DNA of 64,000 nt from Edaphochlamys debaryana (GCA_016858145.1 JAEHOE010000098.1:186001-250000), one strand, 5' to 3'. Positions 20,976 through 32,711 are shown, counted from the stretch's first letter. Numbers and translations are program-made. Notes: generated by a model from the sequence alone, not told the origin.

Positions 20976-22895
20976 ATGGAGCGCGATGGTTTGCCTCTCG
21001 TGCAAGCCGCTGCACATCCCGCATCCTCGGCGTGGCTTCCGGCTATTGTAGCTCGCATAGCCAGCTTCCTGCCTCCCAACGATTTCGCCTGTACGCTCCG
21101 ACTGCTGGACAAGGCGACTTCGGAGCAGGTCAGCGAGGTCAATACTGTGCAGCTGTCGCAGCCAGCTCTTCACGATGCCTTCGCGGAGCACTGGCAGGCT
21201 CCTGCGGCCTGCAGGAGCCTCACGCTCAAGCAGCGGCGGGAGCTGGTGTGCCTGGTCGCGGCCAGCGGCGATGTTGCCAACCTGGAGATCGCCATCCAGG
21301 CCGCAGGCTGCAACCCCGGCTGTGGGCCAGTCGCGGCCGCCGCTAAAGCAGGCGCCCTCGTGTGCTGCCAGCACATCTTCGAGCTGTTCCGGCTGGGCAC
21401 TGTATGGGGGCTGCCTCTCAACGCCGCCGCCAAAGGGGGCCATCGCGCCATCTGCGAATGGTGCCTGGCGAACGGTGCCAAGAGGACCTGGGGGGCCGTG
21501 GCCGCGGCTTACAGCCGCGGTCACACGGAGCTGGCGGAGCTGCTAAGGCCGGAGGTGGAGGAGCCCGCCGCTTTCGAGAAGGTCAGAGTGCTAGAGGGCG
21601 CGGCGGAGGGCTGCAGAATGGCAAAATTCAAGGGCGTGTGGGCGGAGTGGGGCGAGGAGCTGGTGGCAGAAGCGCCTGAAAGCCAAAGGCGCAAAGTGCT
21701 GTCCGCCGCCGTCGGCAGCCCCACGACCGACTGGGAGGCCAAGGCGGAGTTCCTGATTGCCCAGGGCATCAGCTTCGTTGAGGGCTCCGCCGAAAGCGCC
21801 GTATGCCTTCCGCCCGCCACGGCCCTGCAGCGCCTCGAGTGGATGCGGGGGCGAGGCTGGGCTCCCGTCGGCGTGAGCTTGGGAGCGGCGATCCGTGCAG
21901 GCAGCCTAGAGGGGGTCAGCTGGATGCTGGATGCCGGAGCGGCGGTGGTGCCAGACGGGGTGGTACCGGACCTGCGCGCGATGGCCCCACCCGAGCTCGT
22001 CCAGCTGCTCGTCACTCGGGGCTGCGTTGCGCCAATCCAAGTGGTGCGGAGCGCTCTCGCGGCTGGATCCCAGGGCCTGACCGCCCTCCGCTGGCTGGTG
22101 GACACGTACGGAGCGGGGGTGCTGGACCCTGAGGCTGTGGGCCACGACCCCCACACCGCGTGGAGCTTCGACACAGCCGCGGAGGGGGGCTGCGTGGAGG
22201 CAATGGAGCTTGTACTGGAGCACGGTGCACAGTACGGGCTGACCTTCGGCGAGTCGAGCTGGAGCGCTGCGGCCGACTCCGGCTGTGAGGCGGCGCTCGA
22301 GTGGCTGGACCAGAGGGGCTGCCCCAAGCCGGTGAGTTGGGGGCTGTGGGGCTGTCGGGCTGCTGGGAGGGATGTCGGGGGCTGGAGTCGCGCGGAGCGC
22401 ACACCTTGGGGCTGCGGGGGGGCTGTCGGGCTGCTGGGAGGGCTGCGTGTCAGAACTGCAGGGTCTGGGTTGGCACAGAGGACGAGCCACTCTCCGTGGC
22501 TGGTCCCTTGGTCTGCTGTGCCCCCTGTGCCCCCTGTGCCCCTGTGCCCCCTGCTTGTGACTCCCCTCATCGGCTGCCCGCCTCAGGACGACGGCGAGCA
22601 CTACGCTCATGCCGCCCGCAACAACGACATGCGGACGCTGCGGGTGCTGCGGCGGCTGGGGCTGCCGTGGGGTGACCCCACTGGCGAAGGCGCTGTCTTC
22701 CCAAGTGCGGTGCTCAGGAACGCTGACCGCTCGACCCTCCGCTGGCTGGTGGCCGAGGGCTGCCTCGTGGACTGGGCGGAGGCAAAGCGGGCGGCGGAGA
22801 AGCAGCGGTACGCCTGGGGGCCCTTTGGGACGGAGGAGCTGCTCGCTTGGGTTGTGGAGGAGGAGGCCGCTGCAGCGCAGGCCGGGGACGCGTGA
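20976..22895 (+). CDS. Family copy A3: intact F-box-like and ankyrin-like repeat protein
   Basis: Exon 1 is 20976-22331 (452 codons), intron 22332-22586, exon 2 22587-22895, giving 554 aa. This is the cleanest family member. It has the F-box-like WLPAIVARIASFLPPNDFAC (residues about 18-40), LVCLVAASGDVANLE as the first repeat-like unit, further units ending in NAAAKGGHRAICEWCLA, RGHTELAELLRP, GSPTTDWEAKAEFL, LQRLEWMRGRGWAP and GCEAALEWLDQRGCPKP, then exon 2 with RTLRVLRRLGLPWG and LRWLVAEGCLVDWAEAK and an acidic/alanine tail. The phase-0 intron is 255 bp and has no in-frame stop, so a retained intron would give a 639-aa product. Splicing is favoured because the donor, acceptor and exon junction match the other copies. 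No signal peptide or membrane segment is seen, so a cytosolic or nuclear place is likely. Confidence 0.85.
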   Translation: MERDGLPLVQAAAHPASSAWLPAIVARIASFLPPNDFACTLRLLDKATSEQVSEVNTVQLSQPALHDAFAEHWQAPAACRSLTLKQRRELVCLVAASGDVANLEIAIQAAGCNPGCGPVAAAAKAGALVCCQHIFELFRLGTVWGLPLNAAAKGGHRAICEWCLANGAKRTWGAVAAAYSRGHTELAELLRPEVEEPAAFEKVRVLEGAAEGCRMAKFKGVWAEWGEELVAEAPESQRRKVLSAAVGSPTTDWEAKAEFLIAQGISFVEGSAESAVCLPPATALQRLEWMRGRGWAPVGVSLGAAIRAGSLEGVSWMLDAGAAVVPDGVVPDLRAMAPPELVQLLVTRGCVAPIQVVRSALAAGSQGLTALRWLVDTYGAGVLDPEAVGHDPHTAWSFDTAAEGGCVEAMELVLEHGAQYGLTFGESSWSAAADSGCEAALEWLDQRGCPKPVSWGLWGCRAAGRDVGGWSRAERTPWGCGGAVGLLGGLRVRTAGSGLAQRTSHSPWLVPWSAVPPVPPVPLCPLLVTPLIGCPPQDDGEHYAHAARNNDMRTLRVLRRLGLPWGDPTGEGAVFPSAVLRNADRSTLRWLVAEGCLVDWAEAKRAAEKQRYAWGPFGTEELLAWVVEEEAAAAQAGDA

Positions 22896-24851
22896 GCCTC
22901 CTAGCAGCCATTGGGGACAAGCCGCAGGAGCGGGGGTTTGGGCGCGGAGGGATGCCCCTTATTACGTGTGCTGCTGGCGAGCTAGCTGACAGGGGGTGTT
23001 CCGGATGGGCCTGAAGGGGAGACGGGGAAGCCGGGAGTCCGGCTGGCGCCCGCGGAAGTAGTCGTGTGCTGTGTTGGGGTTGGGTGGGTGCTTATGGCAG
23101 GCTAGCTGGGTATCAGCTGACGACGGCTGCACGTGGACGTCGCCGATGGAGCGAGCAGGAAACCACGTGCAGTTGGAGTCTGGGCGGAGGGGGACAATTT
23201 CGATTGATCGTTTCTGCATCTTTCCCTGTTGCATGTGCGTCTTTTGCTTGCAGAGCCGAACTAGCAAGTGCAGGGGGCTTCGCGGGGACTCAACCCTCTC
23301 CTTGCCTTAGAGTAGCCGCCTTTGCTCTGTGTTGTTCATAGTTCTGGGACTAGCATGCTGCTGGAATGGTCGGCTGTCTCGAAAGTCGGATGGACGGGGC
23401 AGACGTGTGTTGCGCGCATGCCTTGTGGGTCGCCCATGCAAGGGCTTGCTGCTTCTGCAACGGATTTGGTGGTAGCGGCAAGGGCGGAAGGGAACCTAGG
23501 TCTTCAGGACGGGAGTATGCTCAAGGTCTGGTGGGGGTTACCTTGAGCCGGCTCAAGACCGGTGTGGGTTAACGGCGGCTATGCGGGCAATGTGCAACTC
23601 TTGTGAGGGTCGTCTGCGGCTACTTCTTGCGAACAGGATCAAGAAGGATAGGGGGCTTGGTCTGGAGCCCTTTGCTGGCTTGAGCTGGAGCGGCATGTGT
23701 GGTGTGTCGGGGCGGTCCGGGCGGACGCCACCGTCTGGAGCTTGGGAGCTCTGGGGCGCAAGCGACAATGCGTACGGCGTGCTGTGCAGTATGGGCCAGT
23801 GGGTGGCCAGCGAGCCTGCAACTCGACTGGAGACGGCGTCCCGGAACAGCGACCCCCCTCCAGTCCGGACCAATGTGTGCTTTGTTTGAGCCATGTGGGT
23901 CGGAATGCAGGATTTGGGTACAGGCGGCGTCGGCGTGGTACCGATAGGCGCCGTGGTTTTGCCGCTGGGAGCACGTGGCCGACGTGGGCGTGTACTGTGT
24001 GTGCACCAGAGCTGGTGTTTCCTACTGGTCCGTCAGTGACGCACCGTAGCTACAACTGTAACAAAAACTGCCGGTTTTGCGCGCAGGGTGCAGTTGACAC
24101 GTCCCCGGGGTAGCCCCAGCAGCCCCGCCTCCGGCTGTCCGGCAGGAGAGTACGCAGGCCAGCCCCTCCCCATAACCAAATCCCTTCTGCCACTACGTTC
24201 CTGACGCTACCCTCCACTCTACCAGGGCAGCGCTGGCTGTGGTGACGCCTCGGGTGAGGCCGGGCGGAGGGTTGGTGCGGAGGGGTGTGATGCACAGACT
24301 GCTTTGAAGGTTGAAGGGGGGCCCGTTGGCTCCCTAGCCCAGGGCACCCTGTCGCCGCAGGGCTTTACAGTGCCCGGCAATGGCGGCCCAGGCACTAAGC
24401 CAAGCCGGCATGAAGCTAAGGCTGAGCGCCTCCGCTTCTGCATGTCAGGCCGAGGTCCAGTCGGCAGCTTGCTCGCTCTGGGCATTGCCCATGTGGGGGA
24501 GCAAGGAGCACGCACTATGGGAGCCGCTGGGTAGTAGTGATCGCGTGCGGAGAGCGTGCGGAGAGGAAAAGCAGCAGCGAGCGAGGCCTTGCTGGGCCCA
24601 CGGATGAGGCATGGATGGGGCGGGGAGGGCCTGCGGGAAGTGGGAAGCGGGATCAGAGGCGGACTCGTCCGGCATACACAATCGCGTTCGCTTTCCCAAA
24701 CACGCACCAGCACCAGCTCTTGAGCTACATGCTTTGAACGACACAGCCTCTTGCACGACCCGCGCAGTTGATTGACGCATTCTCGCCAGCTGGCTGAGCT
24801 GTAACTTCAGCCGCACCTCCGCACCGCTATCGCACCGCTTGTATATGAGGA
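22896..24851. other. Spacer between A3 and A4
   Basis: No gene is recognised. A TGTAA occurs at 24057-24061. CATACACAAT lies at 24673-24682, 170 bp before the A4 start, and GCTATCGCACCGCTTG at 24826-24841 is identical to the 16-mer just upstream of A2. Confidence 0.45.
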
Positions 24852-26545
24852 ATGACCCTTGAACCCATAGCCGAAGCGGAGGCCCACGCAAAGGCCCAGG
24901 AGTCGTTGGTTTGGCTCCCGGCGACAGCGTCTCGCATAGCCAGCTTCCTGCCTGCCAATGATGTCGCCTGCACGCTCCGTCTCGTCAGCAAGGCGACTTC
25001 GGAGCAGTTCAGCGAGGTCAATACTGTGCAGCTGTCGTCGCCTGCTCCTCGCTGGGCGTTCGCAAAGCACTGGCTCGCTTCTGGGGCTTGCAGAAACCTG
25101 ACGTTCAAGCAGCGGCAGAAGCTGGTGTGCCTGGTCGCGGCCAGCGGCGATGTGGCCAACCTGGAGGTGGCCATCCAGGCCGCCGGCTGCACGCCATACG
25201 ACGGAATGCTCCAGGCCGCCGCAGGCGCGGGCGCCCTCGAGTGCTGTCAGCATATCGCTGAGATGGCTGGCAGGCTGTCGGTGCCGGCTTGGAGGTTCGC
25301 TCTCCATGCCGCCGCCAAGGGGGGCCACCGCGCCGTGTGCGAGTTGTGCCTCGCGAACGGGGCCGAGCGGAGCTGGTGGGTTGTGGCCGCTGCTTACCGC
25401 GGCGGTAACACGGAGCTGGTGGAGCTGCTGAAGCCGGAGGCGGGGGATCCCAAGCTTCATGATAAGAACGCGATGCTGGCGGGCGTGGCGGAGAGCTGCA
25501 GCCTGGAGCTGCTGAAGAGCATGTGGGCGGAGTGGGGCGAGGAAGTCCTGGCTGGACAGTACATTCGGTGCACCGCTCTGTCCGCTGCCGCTGGCAGCCC
25601 CACGCCCGACTGGGAGGCCAAGGCGGAATTCCTGCTCGCCAACGGTGTGAGCTTTGATAACGGCGCTTGCAGCCTCCCGCACGGTGGGCACGTACGGAGC
25701 GGAGGTGCTGAACCCAAGCATGGAGGGCCGCGACCCCGAACCCGAGCTTGGCCCCTACGACTACGTTGACCCTGACGATGAAGTCCAGTACGTGGAGTGG
25801 AACTTTGACACGGCTGCGAAGGGAGGCTGCGTGGCGGCGATGGAGCTTGTACTGGAGCACGGCGGGGCGTACGGGCTGGCCTTCAGCGAGTCAAGTTGGA
25901 GCGCGGCGGCCCAGTCTGGCTGTGAGGCGGCGCTGGAGTGGCTGGACCAGAGGGGCTGCCCCAAGCCGGTGGGTGGGGGCCGGAGGGCTGCGGCGAGGGA
26001 TGCTGGTCGGGGTCTGCGGTCTGGGTGTACGCCACGAGTCATGTTGCCAAGGCTCCAGCGGCCCTGCGGGCCCCTCAGCGCCCCTCCTGACACCCTGTAC
26101 TGTGCAACAGCTCTAGCTACTACCTTTGAAGCGGTCTGGCCCTGCAACCTCCAAACCCTGCACCGCCTCTGGGCCCCCCGCCTGCTGTAACAATCCACAG
26201 GACGACGGCCGACCCTACGCAGCGGCTGCCGGGATCAAAGACATCCGGACGCTGCGGGTGCTGCGGCGGCTGGGGCTGCCGTGGGGCGAGTCCTCCGGCG
26301 CAGACGGCGCATTCGCAGCAGCCGTGGAGGCTCCAGCCGATGTGGCCGCCCTCCGCTGGCTGGTGGCGGAGGGCTGCCCCGTGGACTGGGCGGCGGCGAA
26401 GGAGGCTGGGGAGCGGCGCCTGAGCCGGGAGCGACGCGACAAGTTCCACACACCCTGGGCAGAGCGCACTCTGGCAGCCGTTCTGGCGTGGATCAAAGAG
26501 ATGGAGCCAGTCGCCGCGCCAGACGGCCAGCCCGCGGGTGCATGA
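24852..26545 (+). pseudogene. Family copy A4 with a large internal deletion
   Basis: The first frame (from ATG 24852) is a normal family N-terminal half: WLPATASRIASFLPANDVAC, GDVANLEVAIQAAGC and PTPDWEAKAEFLLANGVSF up to CSLPH. At about 25679-25684 the sequence jumps, in another frame, to GTYGAEVLNP. Compared with A5, about 140 codons are missing, including the LQRLEWMRGRGWAP unit. The second part runs through GCEAALEWLDQRGCPKP to the donor at 25969. Exon 2 is 26201-26545 (115 codons with stop) and is intact. Read straight through, translation would end at 25769. The lost block has no splice signals, so this is a deletion rather than an intron. Confidence 0.75.
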
Positions 26546-28114
26546 GGCGGCGCAGTCCAAAGGAGGCCCGGAGCGAAACCTACCTTAGGAGGAGGGATGG
26601 CTGGGAGGCTGTGAGTGCGCAGTGTGTGGGATCATCGGAAATCGATGTGGGCGGAGGGGGCCTACTCAGTACTTGAGGCATCCGGATTCCCGAACGCCCG
26701 GCGGAGTCACAAGCCGGAAAGGGGCAGGGTTTGGGTGCTGGTTAGGTGTGCGATTGCTGTTGGGTTGAGCGGCAGCCGGGAAGGGCGGGGGAGCAGCGGT
26801 GTGGACTTTCGGGGGCACTTTCAATAAATAGAGAGGCTGGCGTGTTTTGGCGATGCGGGGGCTGTGACGCAGTCTCGTGTTGGGGGGTGAGGCTCCGCCC
26901 GCCCGCGTCAGGCTTTATAACCCCGGCGGGGAGGAGTACGGGGGACGGAGGACGGAAGCAGCGCTTGCGGGACGGTCGCGTTTGTGCTGCCTGCGGCTCC
27001 TGGGCTGCGTCAATTCACCTCTAAGCCTGTTTGTTGCGGGGCGCCCTTATGTGCCTGCCCTGCTGCTGATGGTTATTCTTATGGGATTTGGGCAAGGCCC
27101 AGATGGCTGGGCTGGAGGGCTAGGACGCACGTGCGCTTGGCTTGACGCTATCGCTTGTGGCGGGGCCTCTTTCATCTTGCTGTGGGGCCGCAGAAGACTT
27201 GTACGAGTGAGGTTAAGCAGGCATTGTAGGTGAATGTTGCCCGCGTTGTCCGGGCCTGGGCCCTACGCTGCGCTGGGTGTGGGTGTATTCGGCGGGCTGG
27301 TGAGGTTGGCGGCTGGAGAGACTGTGAGGCTAGCTTGACAGCACAGCGAGCACGTGCACTTGGAGCAGGCGACAGCAGGACTCGCGTGTTGCATGCCTGC
27401 CGTGCTGCTACATTGCTGTTGTCTTGTGCGGGTGAGCGGTGCGTACCATCACGTGATAAAGTTTGGCAGGGCGCAGGCTTGTGTGTGTGTGTGATGATCG
27501 CAAGGAGTGTGGGTGTAAGGGCGCAGGCCGGCACAGGTCAGGCGGAACGGAGGGATCTTGCGCGCCGACTTTGCCATATGGTCAAGGGTTACGAAGTTGA
27601 ATAATGTCTTATCGCTGATGTCCCAGGACCCAACTAGGGAAGGCAGCATACAGCGGGCCTGGGCGCTCCAAGGACCAAGGCAACGTCACGGGCCATGTCC
27701 AGATTCACCGCTGGACGCGCTGGTGCCCTCGTGGAGAGGGCTAACCGCGACGAGTGAGGGCCGCACAGCTGGGGCCTGGACAGCGCGGGGACGGGGCTTT
27801 GGGCTGCGGGTGCGTGCACGATGGCAGACGGACGCGCGGGGAGGGGAAGGAAGGGGAAGGGGATTCGGTGTGCCGGCATACACATCGCTGGCACAGCAAC
27901 CAGGAACCAGCTAGCTATCACAATTACAAAAGCTCTTGCCTGCATCGCTAACTCTTTCACGCACGTTTGGTGGCCGAGCTGAGCCCACTGGATTGCCGCA
28001 AGCTCAGCGTCGAAGTAATCTACCTTGGTTTTATATGTATGGGACAGCCTTGATGTAGCTCTGCAGCTTGCCTGGTGTCGCAGCTGCTGAAGCAGTGCTT
28101 TGGACGCTGCCGAG
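26546..28114. other. Spacer between A4 and A5
   Basis: No gene is recognised. TGTAA lies at 27514-27518. The block at about 27690-27745 resembles the A3 upstream region, and CATACACATCGC at 27877-27888 is the family upstream motif, about 235 bp before the A5 start. Confidence 0.45.
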
Positions 28115-30119
28115 ATGCCCTTCGACGTTTGGCTCCCGGCGATAGTTGCACGCGTAGCCAGCTTCCTGCCTCGTAACGCTGTGGCCTGCACGCTCCGTCT
28201 TCTGGACAAGGCAACTTCGCAGCAGTTCAGCGACATGTGCACTGTGCAGCTGTCGCAGCCAGCTCCTCGCGATGCCTTCGCGGAGCACTGGCTCGCTCCT
28301 GGAGCGTGTAGGAGCCTCACGCTGACGCAGCGTCGGGAGCTGGTGTACCTGGTCGCGGCTAGCGGCGATGTGGCCAACCTGGAGATCGCCATCCAGGCCG
28401 CCGGGTGCACGCCAACACAGAAGGCGCTTGAGGCTGCCACAGGCTCGGGCGCCCTCGAGTGCTGCCAGCACCTAGGCACGGCACTCCAAGCATCCAGGCT
28501 ATCTTGGCGGCCAGCGCTGTTAACGGCCGCCAGGGGGGGCCACGGTGCCGTGTGCGAGTGGTGCCTGGCGAACGGGGCCGAGCGGAGTTGGTCAGCCGTG
28601 GCCGCGGCTTATAGCGGCGGCCACACGGAGCTGGCGGTGCTGCTGAGGCCAGCGACTGGCGAGCCCGATCTCTTCAATTGGCTTGAGCTGCTTTCGGGCG
28701 TGGCGGAAGGCTGCAGCCTTGAGATGCTCAAAAGCATGTGGGTGGAGTGGGACGAGCGCCTGCTGGTCGTTGTGCCCGAGTACCGAAACCTCCTCTCCGC
28801 CGCGATCGGCAGCCCCATGCCCGATTGGGAGGCCAAGGCGGAGTTCCTGCTCGCTAACGGTGTGAGCTTCAATGACGGTGCTTGCAGCCTGCCGCACGCC
28901 CTGCGGCTCCCGCCCGCCACGGCCCTGCAGCGCCTCGAGTGGATGCGGGGGCGGGGCTGGGCACCAGCCGGACAGTGCTTGGGAGAGGCGATAGCTGCAC
29001 ACAATCTGGAGGGAGTCAGGTGGATGCTGGATGCCGGATGCTCAGTCACAAACTGCAAGCTGTATGATCTGTTCCCGGATGCACCAACCCCGCCCGAGGT
29101 GGTCCAGCTGCTCGTCACTCGGGGGCACGTCACGCCGGCACAGGGCGCACAGAGCGCTGTCAGTGCGGGCTCTCAGGCTCTGCCCCTGCTGCACTGGCTG
29201 ATAGACACGTACGGAGCAGGCGTGCTGGACCCTACAGCGGAGGATCTGGATATCTACGGGGAGGGCGCGTGGCGTGTCAGGATGCGAACGGCCGTGGAGG
29301 GGGGCTGTGTGGAGGCGATGGAGCTCGTGTGGGAGCGCGGCAGCCCGCACGGGGCTTCCTTTGACGAGGAAACGTGGTCGGAGGCGGCCGAGTCCGGCTG
29401 TGAGGCGGCGCTCGAGTGGCTTTCGGAGATGGGCTGCCCAATGCCGGTGAGTTGCGGGGGAGGGTTGCGTCGAGGTAGCCCGGGGACACGGGTCGGGGGT
29501 GAAGTGCGAGCGAGTGAGACGCCTGAGCCCGAGGGATGTTGAGGGCTGGAGGCGAGCGGAGCAAGGCGCCAAGACGGGTGCTTACTGTCTTGGCCGACCG
29601 TCTGTTGCTGAGCAGGGTAGCGACAGGGGCAGCAGCGCTGCCCACAAGAGAGTTGCGAGCTTGGCCTGCTTGTCTAGGTTTCGACCTAGACGGCTGCCTC
29701 TTTTTCAAACATCACAGGCCAACTGACATGACCCGACCCGCTCCTGTGATTCGCAGGACGACGGCTGGCCTTACGTTGCGGCTGCGGGGAACAACGACGC
29801 CCGGACGCTGCGGGTGCTGCGGCGGCTGGGGCTGCCGTGGGGCGAGTTTTCTGGCGGGACCTTCGCATTGGCCGTGCGATGCAGAGCGGACCTCACCACC
29901 CTGCGCTGCCTGCTGGCGGAGGGCTGCCCCGTGCACTGGGCGGAGGCGAGGAAGGCGGCGGAGGAGCGACGGAAGGGGCTGGACGACCCTTCTGGGCCAG
30001 GGGTCCTGGCATGGATTGAGGAGAAGGCGGAGGCGCGTGCGCTGAGACCCGAGGTCAGGGCACGTCAGGGCGGCCGCGGTTCCGCCGGGGATGCAGGAGG
30101 AGGCTGCTGCTGCTCCTGA
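28115..30119 (+). CDS. Family copy A5: intact, short N-terminus
   Basis: Exon 1 runs from ATG 28115 to 29446, intron 29447-29756, exon 2 29757-30119, giving 564 aa. An in-frame stop at 28088-28090 lies upstream, and 28115 is the first ATG after it, so the protein starts MPFDV directly before the F-box-like WLPAIVARVASFLPR. It lacks the 13-30 residue leader of the other copies. Repeat units are complete, including PHALRLPPATALQRLEW, which A4 lost. Exon 2 carries RTLRVLRRLGLPWG, a variant AEGCPVHWAEARKAAE and a long tail ending in a Gly-rich stretch and CCCS. The 3' end and 3' flank match A1. A longer N-terminus from an unseen upstream exon is possible. Confidence 0.8.
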
Positions 30120-30860
30120 GGCCTAGGCTTGCGGGCACGTGAGGTCGCGGAGGCGGCCCACTGGGGCAGGGGCACAAGCGGGATAGTAGCTGTACCTGAA
30201 CCGAAGGGATAGCAAGCAGCCTTATTGTTACTACACATATTTTGAGGCCACAGGGTCAGGGATGGAGAGCAAGGGCAGAGCATTCCAGACCACCGACCCG
30301 CGGTCCCGCCCACGCTCCCTATCCAGCCCCCCGCTGTCCCCTGCCCCACAAGAGCTGGCACATCATCAGGATGAGACAGGATGCATGCTCCAAGGAATGA
30401 TTGATCTGAGAGCAGGGGATGATCGGGGCCAGAGCAGGGGAGGGCTATGGAACGCGAAGTAGTTCAGCAGGCGACGGCGTGGATGCTCGTGGATGCGCAC
30501 GCATGCCTCCGGCAGACCAACCGGTACAGGTCGTGGAAGGAGAGGGAAGCTGAGCAACCCGCGTAAATCACTGAGGACTTGAACAGCCTAAAGAGTGGAG
30601 TGGGGGGCAAGCAGCAGCCAACGAGGGTCGACAGACGGGGCGTGGAGAGCGTGGGAGGGCGGATTACACAATGACACGCGTGGGGCGGTCGCGGTCCTAA
30701 ACGCATACCAGCGACCGCGAAGACAGTATGGCTACAGACTTGCATAACACATGTAGCTTGCACGCTCGACCTTGGCTAGCCCTTTGACGCACGCTCGCTA
30801 CAATGCTTGCTGGCACACTTCCCGGCGTATCACGCTAGGTCTCGCGCGCAACGCCGCTAG
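30120..30860. other. Spacer between A5 and A6
   Basis: The first 60 bases or so match the flank of A1 (2713-2775). TACACAATG at 30665-30673 is the family upstream motif, about 195 bp before the A6 start. No gene is seen. Confidence 0.45.
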
Positions 30861-32711
30861 ATGGAGCGCAACCAGTTGCCTCGCATTGAAGGCGCTGCTG
30901 GGTCCCACGCTGAAGTCGGGGCACCTTTCGTTTGGCTCCCGGCGATAGCAGCTCGCATAGCCGGCTTCCTACACCCAACTGTCGTGGCCTGCACGCTCCG
31001 CCTCCTGGACAAGGCAACTTCGCAGCAGTTCAGCGACATCCGCATCACAGTACAGCTCTCGCAGCCAGCTCCTCGCGCTGCCCTCGCGGCGCACTGGCTT
31101 GCTCCTGGGGCCTGCAGGAGGCTTTCGCTGAAGCAGCGGCACAAGCTGGTGTGCCTGGTCGCGGCCAGCGGCGATGTGGCCAACCTTGAGGTCGCCGTCA
31201 AGGCTGCCGGGTGCACGCCACCCAAGGAAGCGCTTGAGGCCGCGGCGGGCACGGGAGCCCTGGAGCCCTGGAGTGCTGCCAGCACCTTGCCGGGTTGCTC
31301 CAGCTGTCGGCTGGCGATTGGGATAGGCCCCTGCACGTCGCCGCCAAGGGGGGCCACCGCGCCGTGGCCGAGTGGTGCCTCGCCAACGGCGCAGAGCGGG
31401 GCTGGGGGCCCGTGGCTGCAGCTTACAGCGGCGGCCACTTGGAGCTGGCGGAGCTGCTGAGGCCGCGGCCTCAGGGGGCCGAGGCGGAGGCGGGGAAGCC
31501 CTACTGCTCTGATCGGCATCGGTTGCTTGAGGGCGCTGCGGAGGGCGGCAGCCTGAAGGTGTTCAGGGGCGTGTGGGCGGAGTGGGGCGAGCACCAGACG
31601 TCAAAAAGAGCCATTCTTGCCGCCGCCGTCGGCAGCCCCACGCCCGAATGGCAGGCGAAGGCGGAGTTCCTGCTCGCCCGGGGCGAACGGTTTGGCCACC
31701 AAGTGGCTCACATCCTGCGCCTGCCGCCCGCCACGGCCCTGCAGCGCCTCGAGTGGATGCGGGGGCGGGGCTGGGCTCCTGGGGAGCAGAGCCTGGCACA
31801 GGCGATCCGTGCAGGCAGCCTGGAGGGGGTCAGGTGGATGCTGGATGCTGGAGCAGCGGTGGTGCCTTATGGACTGGTGTCTGACCTGTACACGATGGCC
31901 CCGCCCGAGCTGGTTCAGCTGCTCGTCACTCGGGGCTGCGTTGCGCCAATCCAAGTGGTGCGGAGCGCCCTCGCGACCGGATCCCAGGGCCTGACCGCCC
32001 TCCGCTGGCTGGTGGACACGTATGGAGCGGAGGTGCTGAATCCTGAGGCGGAGGGCCATGACCCCTACACCGCATGGAGCTTCGACACAGCCGCGGAGGG
32101 GGGCTGCGTGGAGGCCATGGCCTTTGTACTGGAGCACGGCGGGGCGTACGGGCTGGCCTTCAGCGAGTCGAGCTGGAGCGCTGCGGCCGACTCCGGCTGT
32201 GAGGCGGCGCTCGAGTGGCTGGACCAGAGGGGCTGCCCCAAGCCGGTGAGCTGGGGGGGGCTGCTATGAGGAGTGCATGGGCTGGGGACCTGTGGTCATG
32301 TGGACCTCTGCAGGGAGAAGACTCCAATGCTTAGCTATGTGGCTCGGTTGCCTTAATGCTATGCCCTATGCCCGCCTGCTGTGACCACTGCAGGACGGTG
32401 GCGAGTCGTACGGACGGGCTGCTGGGAACAACGACTTGCGGACGCTGCGGGTGCTGCGGCGGCTGGGGCTGTCATGGGGCGAGTGTCTTGGCCCAGGCGG
32501 CGCTTTCGCAGCAGCCGTGGGCAAAGGAGCGGACCTGCCCACCTTCCGCTGGCTGCTGGCCGAGGGCTGCCCCGTGGACTGGGCGGTGGCGAGGAAGGCG
32601 GCGGAGGAGCGGCTGCGACTGAACCTCCCTGGGGCGGACGAGGTCCGGGCGTGGATTGAGGGGCAGGAGGAGGGGGCTGCTACCGTAAAGCCGGGGGATC
32701 CGTGGGGCTGA
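30861..32711 (+). pseudogene. Family copy A6, broken by an 8-bp tandem duplication
   Basis: Exon 1 is 30861-32245, intron 32246-32393 and exon 2 32394-32711. The first frame gives WLPAIAARIAGFLHP through KEALEAAAGTGALEP. At 31255-31270 GAGCCCTG occurs twice in tandem where the sister copies have it once. The extra 8 bp shift the frame, and the family continues from there in the expected frame (HVAAKGGHRAVAEWCLANGA through GCEAALEWLDQRGCPKP). Exon 1 length is a multiple of three plus exactly 8. Exon 2 is intact. A single small event separates this copy from a full gene, so it is young, or the duplication is polymorphic or an assembly error. The second half is strikingly close to A3. Confidence 0.8.

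Noticed and set aside
20976..22895. A3 as an unspliced 639-codon gene
   Set aside because: The donor, acceptor and resulting protein junction match the other copies. The open intron is more simply chance.
28100..28102. TTG as start of A5
   Set aside because: Non-ATG initiation is not expected for a nuclear gene. The ATG at 28115 is in frame just before the conserved domain.
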